A stretch of DNA of 64,000 nt from Agrococcus casei LMG 22410 (GTDB taxonomy: Bacteria; Actinomycetota; Actinomycetes; Actinomycetales; Microbacteriaceae). The stretch is taken from contig NZ_FUHU01000009.1 of assembly GCF_900163565.1 (NCBI RefSeq), positions 1 through 64,000 of the forward strand, read 5' to 3'. A program made the translations under genes and the position numbers. Shown here piece after piece: positions 55,857 through 64,000 of this stretch (its first letter is position 1; every line of letters starts with the position of its first letter). The notes beneath the pieces were generated by a model, which searched no databases, was not told the DNA's origin, and saw only the letters and a list, made by a program, of their open reading frames with translations.

Positions 55857-56363
55857 TCACTGCGAAGGGGTCGGATGCGCGCTCGTGTCAATCAGGCTCA
55901 GGCGGGTTCCGAAGCCGGCAGAGAGCACGTGACTGTATGCCAGCGGGGTCCACCAGCAGGTCCATCGCTTCGGCGGGCCTCCGCTTGAAGGAAACTCCTC
56001 GCCTGCACTCCACCGCTCTGATACGTCAGCACCGCGCGCCTCAGGGTCGAGCAGCTCGAGCTGAAAGAAGTGCCGCTCGTGAATCTCGGGCTTGGTCGGC
56101 CAGACGTCGTACCGCTCGACACCGAGCGAGCGAACGATGCGAGCCTGCACGCCCGACTCCTCGAGCACTTCGCGCACGACTGCTGCCTCGGGTGATTCAC
56201 CGGGCTCGATGGTTCCGGCAGGCACCTGCACGCCGGCCACCTCGAGCGGCACGTCGTCGTGCGTGAACACGAGCAGGCGATCATCATGCACGACGTACGC
56301 CACGACCTTGCCGATCACCCGTCGGTTCGACTGCACGGTCGCCTGCCCATCCGTGATTCGCAT
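55857..56363 (-). CDS. NUDIX hydrolase
   Basis: A 168-residue NUDIX protein with the box G-TIEPGESPEAAVVREVLEE-SGV at residues 50-72. Members cleave nucleoside diphosphate-linked substrates. The ATG is seven bases after TATATT, a strong -10 box. It precedes the frameshifted isochorismatase gene by 12 bases and probably shares its transcript. Confidence 0.88.
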   Translation of the reverse strand: MRITDGQATVQSNRRVIGKVVAYVVHDDRLLVFTHDDVPLEVAGVQVPAGTIEPGESPEAAVVREVLEESGVQARIVRSLGVERYDVWPTKPEIHERHFFQLELLDPEARGADVSERWSAGEEFPSSGGPPKRWTCWWTPLAYSHVLSAGFGTRLSLIDTSAHPTPSQ

Positions 56364-56370
56364 GCACCTG

Positions 56371-56376
56371 AATATA
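56371..56376 (-). promoter_or_regulatory. Leaderless -10 box before NUDIX gene
   Basis: TATATT on the minus strand ends seven bases before the ATG at 56363. Confidence 0.55.
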
Positions 56377-56403
56377 GTCACCGACGGTCAGGGTGCAGAA
56401 GCC

Positions 56404-56820
56404 TCAGTGCTGCCCCTGGCCGAGCATCGCGTCGAAGAGCCGCTCAGTCTCAGCGCGCTGCTGTTCGACTGTGGCCACCGTCGACGGGTCCACTGGCTCG
56501 AAGGTGTCGAGCAGATCCTGTGGGCCTGCCTCTGTCAGCAGATACACGCGGTGACCTCCGCCCTGATCGCGAGCCATGCCACTGGGCCAGACGTCGGCCC
56601 GTGCACCGGTGACTCCGACGCGCCAGCCAAGCGGCTCCAACACAGCGCGCACGCTGCACAGCGCTTCGAACGCGTCGTTCTCAGTCGCCTCGACCGCTTC
56701 GAACTCAGCGGACTCGAGCCGCACCGTCCAGAATGCTCTGCCGTCGAACCAATAGCTGACGACTGCGTCACAGGTGACCCCGTCGCGACACACCTGTACG
56801 ACCTGTGTTTGCTTGTCCAT
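56404..56820 (-). CDS. Hypothetical acidic protein
   Basis: A 138-residue soluble protein that I do not recognise. MDKQTQVVQVCRDGVTCDAV starts it; an Arg- and Trp-containing beta-rich centre and a Glu-rich C-terminal helix follow. The ATG has an AAGGGA site. It lies upstream of and divergent from the ole genes. Confidence 0.55.
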   Translation of the reverse strand: MDKQTQVVQVCRDGVTCDAVVSYWFDGRAFWTVRLESAEFEAVEATENDAFEALCSVRAVLEPLGWRVGVTGARADVWPSGMARDQGGGHRVYLLTEAGPQDLLDTFEPVDPSTVATVEQQRAETERLFDAMLGQGQH

Positions 56821-57007
56821 GTGCCAGTCCCTTCATCCAACTCGGGCGGGGCGACGAAGCGTGTCGCGGAATCCCCCGAAGCACCAGAGGTTGAACTCAT
56901 CGCACACTTCATCATGCTGCACGGCCGCGAACCCGAGATCGGGCATATTCTGTAGCCCCCTTCACCAATGCCATGTGCGTATGATCGGACAATTAGACTA
57001 GACGGAA

Positions 57008-58081
57008 ATGACAATTGAACCTGCCACACTTGCCCCTGCGCCCGAATCGACTGCGATGAGGGGCAACGCAACAACTCGGCACTCGAATGTCGCACTTCTC
57101 GGCATCACTGAGGCCGTCGCTCCAGTTGAGGTGAGCTCAAAGTCGTTCGACGACCGACTCGCCGACACGCTCAAGACGCTTCGCCTTCCGAAAGGCCTGC
57201 TGCAGCGCGTCGCCGGCGTCACCACCAGACGCAACTGGGAGCATCCCTCTGACTACATCGAAGGCGCTGCTGACGCGGGCCGCCGCGCGCTCGAAGAAGC
57301 CGGCGTGCGCCCCGACCAGATCGGGCTCCTCATCAACGCGTCGGTCTCACGCGAGATGCTCGAGCCCTCGGTCGCCGTTGCCGTGCACGACAGCATCGGC
57401 CTCAGCCCCGCAGCGATGAACTTCGACATCACGAACGCGTGTCTCGGCTTCGTGAACGGCATGACCGTCGCAGCCAGCATGATCGACGCGGGCCAGATCG
57501 ACTACGCACTGATCATCGCGGGCGAAGACATGTCGCGCGTACAGGAGTCCACCGTCGAGCGCCTGCGCCGCGACGGCATCACACGCGATGAGTACCTCAA
57601 CGAATTCGCGACCCTGACACTGGGCTCGGGTGCCGCAGCCGCAGTGCTCGGACGAGCCGACCGCCACCCAGAAGGACACCTCATCAAGGGCGGCGTCACG
57701 CGTGCCGCCACCTGGAACCACGGGCTCTGCATCGGCGACTACGACGGCATGTTCACCGACACCCAGGGGCTGCTCGACAACGGCATGCAGCTCATCTCGG
57801 AGGCGTGGGCAGAAGCGCACGACAACGGGTGGGAGTGGACCACGATGGATCACTACATTCCCCACCAGATCTCGCACGTGCATGTGAACGCCCTCACCGA
57901 GGCCACGAAGATCGATGCCGATCGAGTCGCCAAGACCTACCCCGAGCTCGGCAATGTCGGCCCGGCGTCCCTGCCGATCACGCTGGCACGCAAATCCGGC
58001 GAGATGAAACAGGGCGACCGCATCCTGTGTCTGGGGGTCGGTTCGGGCCTCAACACCGCAATGCTGGAGATCACTTGGTGA
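57008..58081 (+). CDS. oleA: OleA, beta-keto-acid-forming thiolase-like condensing enzyme
   Basis: A 357-residue thiolase superfamily protein. It joins two fatty acyl-CoAs head to head into a 2-alkyl-3-keto acid, the first step of long-chain olefin synthesis. The catalytic Cys145 sits in NFDITNACLGFVNGM, the Glu in SREMLEPSVAVAVHD, and HIS/ASN residues in DHYIPHQISHVHVN and ELGNVGPASLPI. The family start RGNATTRHSNVALLG suggests either ATG at 57008 or 57056; 57008 has an ACGGAA site. The 3' end overlaps oleBC by four bases (GTGA). No FabH-type ACP context is nearby. Confidence 0.92.
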   Translation: MTIEPATLAPAPESTAMRGNATTRHSNVALLGITEAVAPVEVSSKSFDDRLADTLKTLRLPKGLLQRVAGVTTRRNWEHPSDYIEGAADAGRRALEEAGVRPDQIGLLINASVSREMLEPSVAVAVHDSIGLSPAAMNFDITNACLGFVNGMTVAASMIDAGQIDYALIIAGEDMSRVQESTVERLRRDGITRDEYLNEFATLTLGSGAAAAVLGRADRHPEGHLIKGGVTRAATWNHGLCIGDYDGMFTDTQGLLDNGMQLISEAWAEAHDNGWEWTTMDHYIPHQISHVHVNALTEATKIDADRVAKTYPELGNVGPASLPITLARKSGEMKQGDRILCLGVGSGLNTAMLEITW

Positions 58082-60774
58082 AGTTCAACGCGCAACCGGC
58101 CGCTGTTCCCGGCCCGCTCCCCGAGTGGGACGAACGCTGGTCGAGACTCGTCACGGTCGACACCGTCGACGGAGAGCGCACCTTCCATGTGCTCGACACG
58201 CTGCCTGCTCTCAAGGAGCAGGGGCTCGAGCCCACTGGCACCATCATCGCCCTGCACGGCAACCCGACCTGGTCGTATCTCTGGCGGCGGCTCGCGGCAG
58301 CGTCAATCGACGCCGACGGCCGTGTCTGGCGCGTCATCGCCCCCGACCAGCTCGAGATGGGCTACTCCGAGCGCCTCGAGCACGACGCGCTGCCGACGAC
58401 GCACGGCTCCGGCTACCGCAGAATCGCCGAGCGAGTCAGCGACCTCGACGCAGTCGTTCGGTCGCTGCTGGCAGACACGGCGGATGCGCAGGGCGAGCAG
58501 CACCCGGTCGTCACGATCGGGCACGACTGGGGCGGCATCGTCTCGCTCACCTGGGCCTCGCGCAGCCAAGACATCGTCGATGCGGTCATCACCCTCAACA
58601 CCGGTGTGCACCTCGCCGAGGGCACTCCCCTGCCCGCCCCGCTTCGTGTCGCACTCGCAGGCCCCGCACTGCCGACGACGACTGTGCTCACCGACTGGTT
58701 TCTGCGCACGACCCTCTCGCTCGGGCAGGGTCCGATCTCAGACGAGGTCAAAGACGCCTTCCGCTCCCCGTACCGCACGGCCGAAGACCGCGGCGGCATC
58801 GGGGCATTCGTCGCTGACGTGCCGGCACAGCCGAGTCACCCCTCGTATGGCGAGCTGCAGCGCCTGGCCGACGACGTCGCGAGCATCGAGAAGCCCGCGC
58901 TGATCGTCTGGGGCCCCAAAGACCCCGTGTTCGTCGAGCACTTCCTCCGCGATCTCCGCCACAGGATTCCCCACGCAGACGTGCACCGGGTCGAGAAGGC
59001 GTCGCATCTCGTCAGTGAAGACGCGGATGTGCCCGGCATCGTGCTGCGCTGGCTCGCCAGGCAGTTTCCCGACGATGCCGTCTCGGTCGCCTCGGGCGAA
59101 GAGCCGACCGATGATCCGGCGCCCATGATCTTCGAGGCGCTCGATGCGCGCCGCAGCGACGCGACGGTTGCCAGCGTCGATATGACGCAGAACCCGCCGC
59201 AGCAGATCACCTGGAAGCAGCTCACTCGCGTCACCGACGGCATCGCCCGCGGCCTGCAAGAGCTCGGGCTGCAGCGCGGCGACCGTGTCTCGCTGCTCGT
59301 GACCCCCGGCAACGACCTCACGGCTGTGCTCTACGGAGTGCTCAAAGCCGGCGGAGTCGCCGTCGTCGCTGACACCGGCCTCGGAGTCGCGGGCATGACC
59401 CGTGCGATCAGGGCCTCTGACCCGCAGTGGGTCATCGGACTGAAGCCCGGCCTCACCCTCGCGCGCGCAGCCGGCTGGCCCGGTCGTCGCATCTCGATGC
59501 ACGGGCTTGGCCCGATCGAGCGAGCAGCACTCGGCGTCGAGACGAGCGTGACTGCACTCGCGCGCACCAAATCGACTGAGCCCATCCGTCATCCTGGTCG
59601 TGAAGACGATGCGGTCATCCTGTTCACTTCGGGATCGACCGGCCCTGCCAAGGGAGTGCGCTACACCCACGCCCGCCTCGGCGCCCTCGCCCGCACGCTG
59701 CGCAAGCAGTTCGAGGTTCGCGCAGACACCGGCTGGGCGGCAGGGTTTGCCCCGTTCGCACTGCTCGGCCCCGGACTCGGCATCAGCAGCGTCACGCCTG
59801 ACATGTCGGTCACGAAGCCGCGCACGCTCACTGCTGCTGCCCTGGCAGATGCGATCGAGGCAGGCAAGAGCACGATGGTGTTCGCCTCCCCCGCCGCATA
59901 CAACAACGTGCAGGCGACCGCCAGCGACCTGTCACCTGAGCAGCGTGCTGCATTCACGAAGATCGAACTGGTGCTGTCGGCCGGTGCTCCCGTGCCGCTG
60001 GCGCTGCTCGACGGGCTCGCAGAGCTGTTTCCGAATGCGCAGATCCGCTCGCCCTACGGCATGACCGAGGGGCTCATGCTCACCGACATCGATCGCGACG
60101 GCGTGGCAGCTGCCGAGGCACAGTCGCGAGACCACGGCGTGTGCGTCGGCCGTCCGGTGCCCCGTGTGCGATTCGCGCTCGCACCGCTCGACGCCGACGG
60201 CCGCGCATCCGATGAACTGCTCACCGGCTCAGGCGCTGCCGACGTGCTCGGCGAGTTCGTCGTCTCGGCGCCGCACATCAAGTCGGGCTACGACCGTCTC
60301 GCAGACACCGACGCTTCATCGAAGCGCGACACCCTCGACGACCAGATCTGGCACCGCACCGGTGACATCGGGCACATCGACCCCGAGGGCCGCGTGTGGA
60401 TCGAAGGCCGCGTGCAGCACGTGCTCTCGACTCCCTTGGGCCCGCTCGGCCCGGGCGGCCTCGAAGCCGTCGCCAACACTGTGGAGGGCGTGTACCGCTC
60501 TGCTGCCGTAGGCGTCGGACCAGCAGGTGTGCAGACTGTCGTCGTCGTCATCGAACCGGATGCGGGGGCAGGTCGGCAGGCGGGCCTTGCGCCCCAGCAG
60601 CTCACCGATGCCGTTCGCGCATCCGTGGCCGAGCACTACCCGCATGACGTGGCCGCTGTGCTCGTGTCGAATGACTTTCCGACCGACATCCGTCACAACT
60701 CGAAGATCGACCGCACGCGCCTGGCCGCATGGGCCGATCGCGTGCTGCGCGGAGAGCGCGTCGGTCGGCCGTAG
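58078..60774 (+). CDS. oleBC: OleBC fusion, beta-lactone decarboxylase and beta-lactone synthetase
   Basis: An 898-residue fusion. Residues 1-about 345 are OleB, an alpha/beta hydrolase of the haloalkane-dehalogenase group; the nucleophile Asp150 lies in VTIGHDWGGIVS, with the His in KASHLVSEDAD. Residues about 350-898 are OleC, an AMP-ligase with VILFTSGSTGPAKGVRYTH and WHRTGDIGHID. OleC forms the beta-lactone from the OleD product and OleB decarboxylates it to a cis-olefin. Such fusions are characteristic of actinobacterial ole clusters. GTG start overlapping oleA. Confidence 0.93.
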   Translation: MKFNAQPAAVPGPLPEWDERWSRLVTVDTVDGERTFHVLDTLPALKEQGLEPTGTIIALHGNPTWSYLWRRLAAASIDADGRVWRVIAPDQLEMGYSERLEHDALPTTHGSGYRRIAERVSDLDAVVRSLLADTADAQGEQHPVVTIGHDWGGIVSLTWASRSQDIVDAVITLNTGVHLAEGTPLPAPLRVALAGPALPTTTVLTDWFLRTTLSLGQGPISDEVKDAFRSPYRTAEDRGGIGAFVADVPAQPSHPSYGELQRLADDVASIEKPALIVWGPKDPVFVEHFLRDLRHRIPHADVHRVEKASHLVSEDADVPGIVLRWLARQFPDDAVSVASGEEPTDDPAPMIFEALDARRSDATVASVDMTQNPPQQITWKQLTRVTDGIARGLQELGLQRGDRVSLLVTPGNDLTAVLYGVLKAGGVAVVADTGLGVAGMTRAIRASDPQWVIGLKPGLTLARAAGWPGRRISMHGLGPIERAALGVETSVTALARTKSTEPIRHPGREDDAVILFTSGSTGPAKGVRYTHARLGALARTLRKQFEVRADTGWAAGFAPFALLGPGLGISSVTPDMSVTKPRTLTAAALADAIEAGKSTMVFASPAAYNNVQATASDLSPEQRAAFTKIELVLSAGAPVPLALLDGLAELFPNAQIRSPYGMTEGLMLTDIDRDGVAAAEAQSRDHGVCVGRPVPRVRFALAPLDADGRASDELLTGSGAADVLGEFVVSAPHIKSGYDRLADTDASSKRDTLDDQIWHRTGDIGHIDPEGRVWIEGRVQHVLSTPLGPLGPGGLEAVANTVEGVYRSAAVGVGPAGVQTVVVVIEPDAGAGRQAGLAPQQLTDAVRASVAEHYPHDVAAVLVSNDFPTDIRHNSKIDRTRLAAWADRVLRGERVGRP

Positions 60775-60792
60775 CGCAGAGGGAGATTCGAC

Positions 60793-61761
60793 GTGAAGAT
60801 TCTGGTCACTGGAGCCTCTGGGCTGCTGGGCTCCTCTGTCGCCAGATCCCTGATCGTGCTGGGTCACGAAGTGACGACGCTGCAGCGCCGCGCATCCGGA
60901 ATTCCTGGAGCCCGGGATGTGCAGGGCAGCACCACAGACCCCGCTGCGGTTGCCGAGGCAATGACGGGTGTTGCAGCGGTCATCCACCTGGCAGCGAAGG
61001 TGTCGATGGCCGGCGACCCTCGTGAGTTCGAGCGCGTCAACATCGGTGGCACCCGGAACGTGCTCGATGCGGCGCAAGAGGCGGGCGTGACGCGCTTCGT
61101 GCACATCTCGTCGCCTTCGGTTGCCAATGCAGGCAGCTCTCTGATCGGAGCTCCGGCTGAGCCCGCGACGCCTGCATCGGCACGCGGCGAGTACGCCCGG
61201 ACGAAGGGCGAGGGCGAGCTGCTCGCGCTGGCTGCGGATTCCGACGAGTTTCCGGTGCTCGTGCTCCGCCCGCACCTCATGTGGGGGCCGGGTGACACCC
61301 AGCTCACCGAGCGCATCATCGAGCGGTCTCGGCAGGGGCGCATGCCGATTCTCGGTTCTGGAGCCGCGCTCGTCGACACCCTCTACGTCACCAATGCCGT
61401 CGACGCGATCGTCGCAGCGCTCGATGCTGTGACGCGAGTGCACGGCGAAGCGCTTGTGGTCACCAACGGGCAGCCGCGCCCCATCGGCGAGTTCATCGAG
61501 AGCCTGGCACGTGCCGGAGGTGCCGCCAAGCCGAAGCTGCGCATCCCTGTCGCCCCGGCCATCGCGGCGGGTACCGCGGTTGATGCGATCTGGAACCTGA
61601 GCGAGCACGACGACGAGCCGCCGCTGACCAGGTTCCTCGCCGAGCAGATGTCGACTGCGCACTGGTTCGGCCAGCGCCGCACGCGCGAGGTGCTGCAGTG
61701 GCAGCCTGCGGTCAGCTTTGCCGAGGGCATGGCTGCCCTTGCCCAGCACTACGACCGGTGA
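60793..61761 (+). CDS. oleD: OleD, NADPH-dependent 2-alkyl-3-keto acid reductase
   Basis: A 322-residue extended SDR. ILVTGASGLLGSSVARSLI is the NADPH motif, and the active-site Tyr/Lys are in RGEYARTKGEGEL. It reduces the OleA product to the beta-hydroxy acid used by OleC. GTG start with GGGAGA, 18 bases after oleBC. Its 3' end overlaps the convergent VOC gene by 13 bases. Confidence 0.92.
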   Translation: MKILVTGASGLLGSSVARSLIVLGHEVTTLQRRASGIPGARDVQGSTTDPAAVAEAMTGVAAVIHLAAKVSMAGDPREFERVNIGGTRNVLDAAQEAGVTRFVHISSPSVANAGSSLIGAPAEPATPASARGEYARTKGEGELLALAADSDEFPVLVLRPHLMWGPGDTQLTERIIERSRQGRMPILGSGAALVDTLYVTNAVDAIVAALDAVTRVHGEALVVTNGQPRPIGEFIESLARAGGAAKPKLRIPVAPAIAAGTAVDAIWNLSEHDDEPPLTRFLAEQMSTAHWFGQRRTREVLQWQPAVSFAEGMAALAQHYDR

Positions 61762-62144
61762 TCGGTGGCAGTCATGACTTCGATGCGATTGCCGAATCCG
61801 TCGCGAGCGTGAAATCGCACGTATCCCTCGAAGGTGTCGCGCTCGGCCCATGAGAGCTCGAAGCCGGCGTCTTCGATGCGCCCGGCGATCTGCTGCAGCT
61901 CTTCGACGGATGCGCACACGAGTCCCGGGTGCGCTTTCTTTGCGGGCACGAAGGGGTCATCGACACCGAGATGAATCTCGGCGACAACTGTGTCGCCCTC
62001 GAAGGCCCTGAACCAGCATCCGCCGCGGCCTGCCAGCGAAGGCGGCTTCTCGGTCTCCTGCATGCCGAGTGCGTCTCCGTAGAACCTGCGTGCCTCAGCC
62101 TCTGCTCCGCGCGGCATCGAGATCTGCACGTGGTGAAGCCTCAC
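61749..62144 (-). CDS. VOC-family protein, single domain
   Basis: A 131-residue glyoxalase-fold protein: RLHHVQISMPRGAEAEARRF at the N-terminus and VRFHARDGFGNRIEVM at the C-terminus are the paired VOC motifs. Substrate unknown. GTG start with a strong AGGAGG site. Confidence 0.88.
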   Translation of the reverse strand: MRLHHVQISMPRGAEAEARRFYGDALGMQETEKPPSLAGRGGCWFRAFEGDTVVAEIHLGVDDPFVPAKKAHPGLVCASVEELQQIAGRIEDAGFELSWAERDTFEGYVRFHARDGFGNRIEVMTATDHRS

Positions 62145-62205
62145 AGCGGCACCTCCTGAAGTGTCTTGACGTCAAGGTGAATCTAGCAGGGGTGCCGCGA
62201 GTGCG

Positions 62206-62856
62206 TCAGTGGCTGGACGCTCTGATCTTGGCGGCCGTCGCGGCGTAGAGGTCTTCGGGTATGGCTCCGAGCGATCGCATCTGCTCGAGTGCTGCGAGCT
62301 GCTGCTCCGGCGGCAGTGACGAGTCGATGTTGATATCGGGGCTCGCGGGCTGCACGAACTGGTCGCGCGCCGCCACTGTCGCCTGTGCGAACTCCTGCAC
62401 ATCCTGCGGGTCGAATCCCAGGCATCCGATGCTGTAGTCGTTGGTTCCGTCGCTGCCGCTGACGAGAATGCCGTCGTCGCCCTCGTGGCTGAATATTTCA
62501 ACCTTCTGCATGCCCCCGAACGGCAGGTCGGCCCCGTGCACCTCGAGCTCCGTGCCTCGGATCCCGCCGTAGCCGCCCCAGCGCATCGTCAGCCCGCTGT
62601 CGAAGAGCACGCCGACGTAGGAGGTGCCCGTGTAGACCTTGGTGCCGTGCAGCACTCTGCGAGGCTCAGCACCAGCGGGAACCGCCTCGAGATACAGGGC
62701 AACGCGATCCCTGCTCGGCATGTCCGCCGACTGTGCGAGCGGTTCGAGCAGCTCAGGCGTCATGCCCGGAACATCTGCGTACTTGTTGCGGACCTTCGCC
62801 GCACGGCGTTCACGGGCTTTGGCGCTGCGGCCATAGAACATGTCTGCAATTCCCAT
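62206..62856 (-). CDS. SHOCT-domain protein
   Basis: A 216-residue soluble protein. Residues 1-60 are basic, then a beta-rich centre (GTKVYTGTSYVGVLFDSG, FGGMQKVEIFSHEGDDGILV) that could be PH-like, and a C-terminal SHOCT-like helix pair (EQLAALEQMRSLGAIPEDLY). Function unknown. The start ATG at 62856 follows a TACCCT box by seven bases; a GTG two codons upstream is an alternative. Confidence 0.6.
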   Translation of the reverse strand: MGIADMFYGRSAKARERRAAKVRNKYADVPGMTPELLEPLAQSADMPSRDRVALYLEAVPAGAEPRRVLHGTKVYTGTSYVGVLFDSGLTMRWGGYGGIRGTELEVHGADLPFGGMQKVEIFSHEGDDGILVSGSDGTNDYSIGCLGFDPQDVQEFAQATVAARDQFVQPASPDINIDSSLPPEQQLAALEQMRSLGAIPEDLYAATAAKIRASSH

Positions 62857-62863
62857 GGGCACG

Positions 62864-62869
62864 AGGGTA
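62864..62869 (-). promoter_or_regulatory. Leaderless -10 box before SHOCT gene
   Basis: TACCCT on the minus strand ends seven bases before the ATG at 62856. Confidence 0.45.
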
Positions 62870-62885
62870 GCTGACGACAGCGAAC

Positions 62886-62891
62886 TAGAAT
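62886..62891 (+). promoter_or_regulatory. Leaderless -10 box before SMI1/KNR4-like gene
   Basis: TAGAAT ends six bases before the ATG at 62898. Confidence 0.5.
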
Positions 62892-62897
62892 CACCCC

Positions 62898-63453
62898 ATG
62901 AACATCGACAGTGCCTGGGACATCATCGATCGAGTGCTGGCTGACCAGCTGCCGCAAGTTGCCGAAACGCTGCGCGGCCCAGTCGACGACGCTGACCTTG
63001 CACGTCTCGCGCAATCGGTCGGACGCGAGCTGCCTGAGGACTTCGTGACGAGCCTTCGACGTCACGACGGTCAGCACAACCCGACAGCACTGCTCGATCT
63101 CTTCGACCACCACACGCTCCTGAGTGCAACAGCGATGATCGATCACTCCAAGATGCGCATCGAGGCACTCGGCGACGACATCGACGACACCATCGACTGG
63201 ATGACGCCAGACAAGGTGCGCCCCATCATGAACTGCCGCGGATGGCTGCAGTTCACCACGGCCGAGACCGACGGGTACGCGCTGGATCTCGCTGCCCGCT
63301 GGTGAAGCCGGCCAGATCCTCTACCTGCCGATCGACGGCCCAACGCCTGCCCCGGAGTTCCCGTCGTACCGAGCGTGGCTGTCGAACTACGCCGAGAAGC
63401 TTGATGCCGGAGCGTTCACCATCGACGACACCCTCGGCCTCTGGCTGACCTGA
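62898..63453 (+). pseudogene. SMI1/KNR4-family gene with a frameshift
   Basis: The first frame codes 135 residues of an SMI1/KNR4-like protein (ELPEDFVTSLRRHDGQHNPT, later WLQFTTAETDGYALDL) and stops at 63303-63305. One base removed near 63290-63300 continues the expected family ending (GEAGQILYLPIDG and a W-x-x-L segment) to a stop at 63451-63453. SMI1/KNR4 proteins include immunity factors of contact-dependent toxins; no toxin gene is nearby. A single extra base explains the shift, so pseudogene and sequencing error are both possible. Confidence 0.7.
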
Positions 63454-63477
63454 TTGGGATTGGCAGCATCAGGGTGA

Positions 63478-63735
63478 TCAGTCGCCTGCGCTGCTCAGTT
63501 CGAGTCTGATGCGCTGCCACTCGCTCCAGCAGTTCTCGGGGTCGATGTCTGCGTAGCCTCGCTGTGCGGCCATCGCGTCGGCCGCGGGCTCCTGCAGCGC
63601 CATGCACGTGGCGCTGTCTCGCAGCTCGATGACTTCGTCTTCGCTGAGCGGTGTTCCCTTCGCGCGCTCCGACGCGGCCAGCAGATCGACCAGTGGCGGC
63701 ATGAACACGAGAACGAGGGGCTGTTCTTCTGACAT
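63478..63735 (-). CDS. Small hypothetical protein (85 residues)
   Basis: A short acidic protein; MSEEQPLVLVFMPPLVDLLA is followed by an amphipathic helical region. No family recognised. ATG is six bases after TACGCT. It converges with the SMI1-like gene and diverges from the MmcQ gene. Confidence 0.55.
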   Translation of the reverse strand: MSEEQPLVLVFMPPLVDLLAASERAKGTPLSEDEVIELRDSATCMALQEPAADAMAAQRGYADIDPENCWSEWQRIRLELSSAGD

Positions 63736-63741
63736 GATCCA

Positions 63742-63747
63742 AGCGTA
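63742..63747 (-). promoter_or_regulatory. Leaderless -10 box before 85-residue gene
   Basis: TACGCT on the minus strand ends six bases before the ATG at 63735. Confidence 0.45.
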
Positions 63748-63771
63748 CGACCGTCTGCATGGAGGCCCACT

Positions 63772-64000
63772 GTGAGAAGAAGTGACCTGCACAAGATCGT
63801 GCGCGAGGCCGCTGAGGCCCTGCCCGGATCAGGCATGAGTCATCCGTTCGGACCCGAATACGAGGTCTGGAAGGTGCGCGGCAAGGTGTTTGCGCTGCTG
63901 ACCGATCTCGCCGACGGCCCCATCGTCGTGATCAAGTCAGACCCTGAGGATTCCAGGGCGCTTCGCGAGACCTACGCCGACATCACTCCCGGCTACCACA
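63772..64000 (+). CDS. MmcQ/YjbR-family protein, partial
   Basis: The first 76 residues of a protein running off the window. RRSDLHKIVREAAEALPGSG, EYEVWKVRGKVFALL and VIKSDPEDSRALRETYADI match the MmcQ/YjbR fold, known as small DNA- or cofactor-binding proteins of unclear role. GTG start with a GGAGG site six bases upstream. The 3' end lies outside. Confidence 0.85.
   Translation, partial: MRRSDLHKIVREAAEALPGSGMSHPFGPEYEVWKVRGKVFALLTDLADGPIVVIKSDPEDSRALRETYADITPGYH

Noticed and set aside
57008-58081. FabH-type fatty acid initiation enzyme
   Set aside because: Linkage to oleBC and oleD and the NACLGF and SREMLEPS segments fit OleA instead.
60316-61917. Minus-strand frame of 533 residues over oleBC and oleD
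   Set aside because: Antisense to two clear genes; no domain.

Overview
The window is 64 kb of high-GC DNA with dense, short-spaced genes, frequent GTG and occasional TTG starts, actinobacterial-type ferredoxin/DapC and TypA neighbours, and many start codons placed 6-7 bases after a TANNNT box (leaderless promoters). This fits an actinobacterium, most likely of the Microbacteriaceae type; the assignment is inferred from gene content and style, not from a marker gene. No rRNA, tRNA, CRISPR array, insertion sequence or prophage gene was seen, and no gene-free stretch exceeds 300 bases.

Left part (0-28 kb), mostly minus strand and mostly core metabolism: an operon read from 7170 down to 263 (TypA, a membrane protein, 7Fe ferredoxin, succinyl-DAP aminotransferase DapC, citrate synthase, NCS2 nucleobase permease); an oligopeptide-type ABC importer locus (16067 down to 7242) with two tandem lipoproteins, an enlarged OppB, OppC and a fused double ATPase, interrupted by an opposite-strand PH-domain membrane gene; a small DCC/CPBP plus-strand pair; the glycine cleavage operon gcvT-gcvH-gcvP preceded by a glycine riboswitch and closed by an intrinsic terminator; and a six-gene Mrp-type Na+/H+ antiporter operon (fused mrpAB, C, D, E, F, G) in which every junction is a 4-base stop/start overlap.

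Middle (28-46 kb): SbcD-SbcC nuclease, a LOG-family protein, a Leu/Val-type dehydrogenase, an SNF2-type helicase, several NAD(P)- or flavin-dependent oxidoreductases, an SdpI-like protein, a 47-residue membrane protein, a glutaminase-STAS fusion, a PepSY lipoprotein and an M18 aminopeptidase. Right part (46-64 kb): small mixed-strand accessory genes, including an AraC/VOC/hydrolase set, two LppP/LprE-like lipoproteins flanking a Mug DNA glycosylase, a diacylglycerol-kinase-type protein, a DksA-type zinc finger protein, two acetyltransferase-like proteins, a frameshifted isochorismatase-like gene, and a complete long-chain olefin gene set oleA-oleBC-oleD at 57.0-61.8 kb. The window ends with a frameshifted SMI1/KNR4-like gene and a truncated MmcQ/YjbR gene.

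The strongest points for a second look are the oleA-oleBC-oleD cluster, the unusual importer locus (embedded inverse gene, inserted OppB domain, intercistronic hairpin), the repeated leaderless promoter pattern (about 20 genes), the two single-base frameshifts, and the typA-fdxA linked membrane protein that appears to carry the remnant of a PIG-L/MshB-type deacetylase. I found no clearly undescribed multi-gene system.
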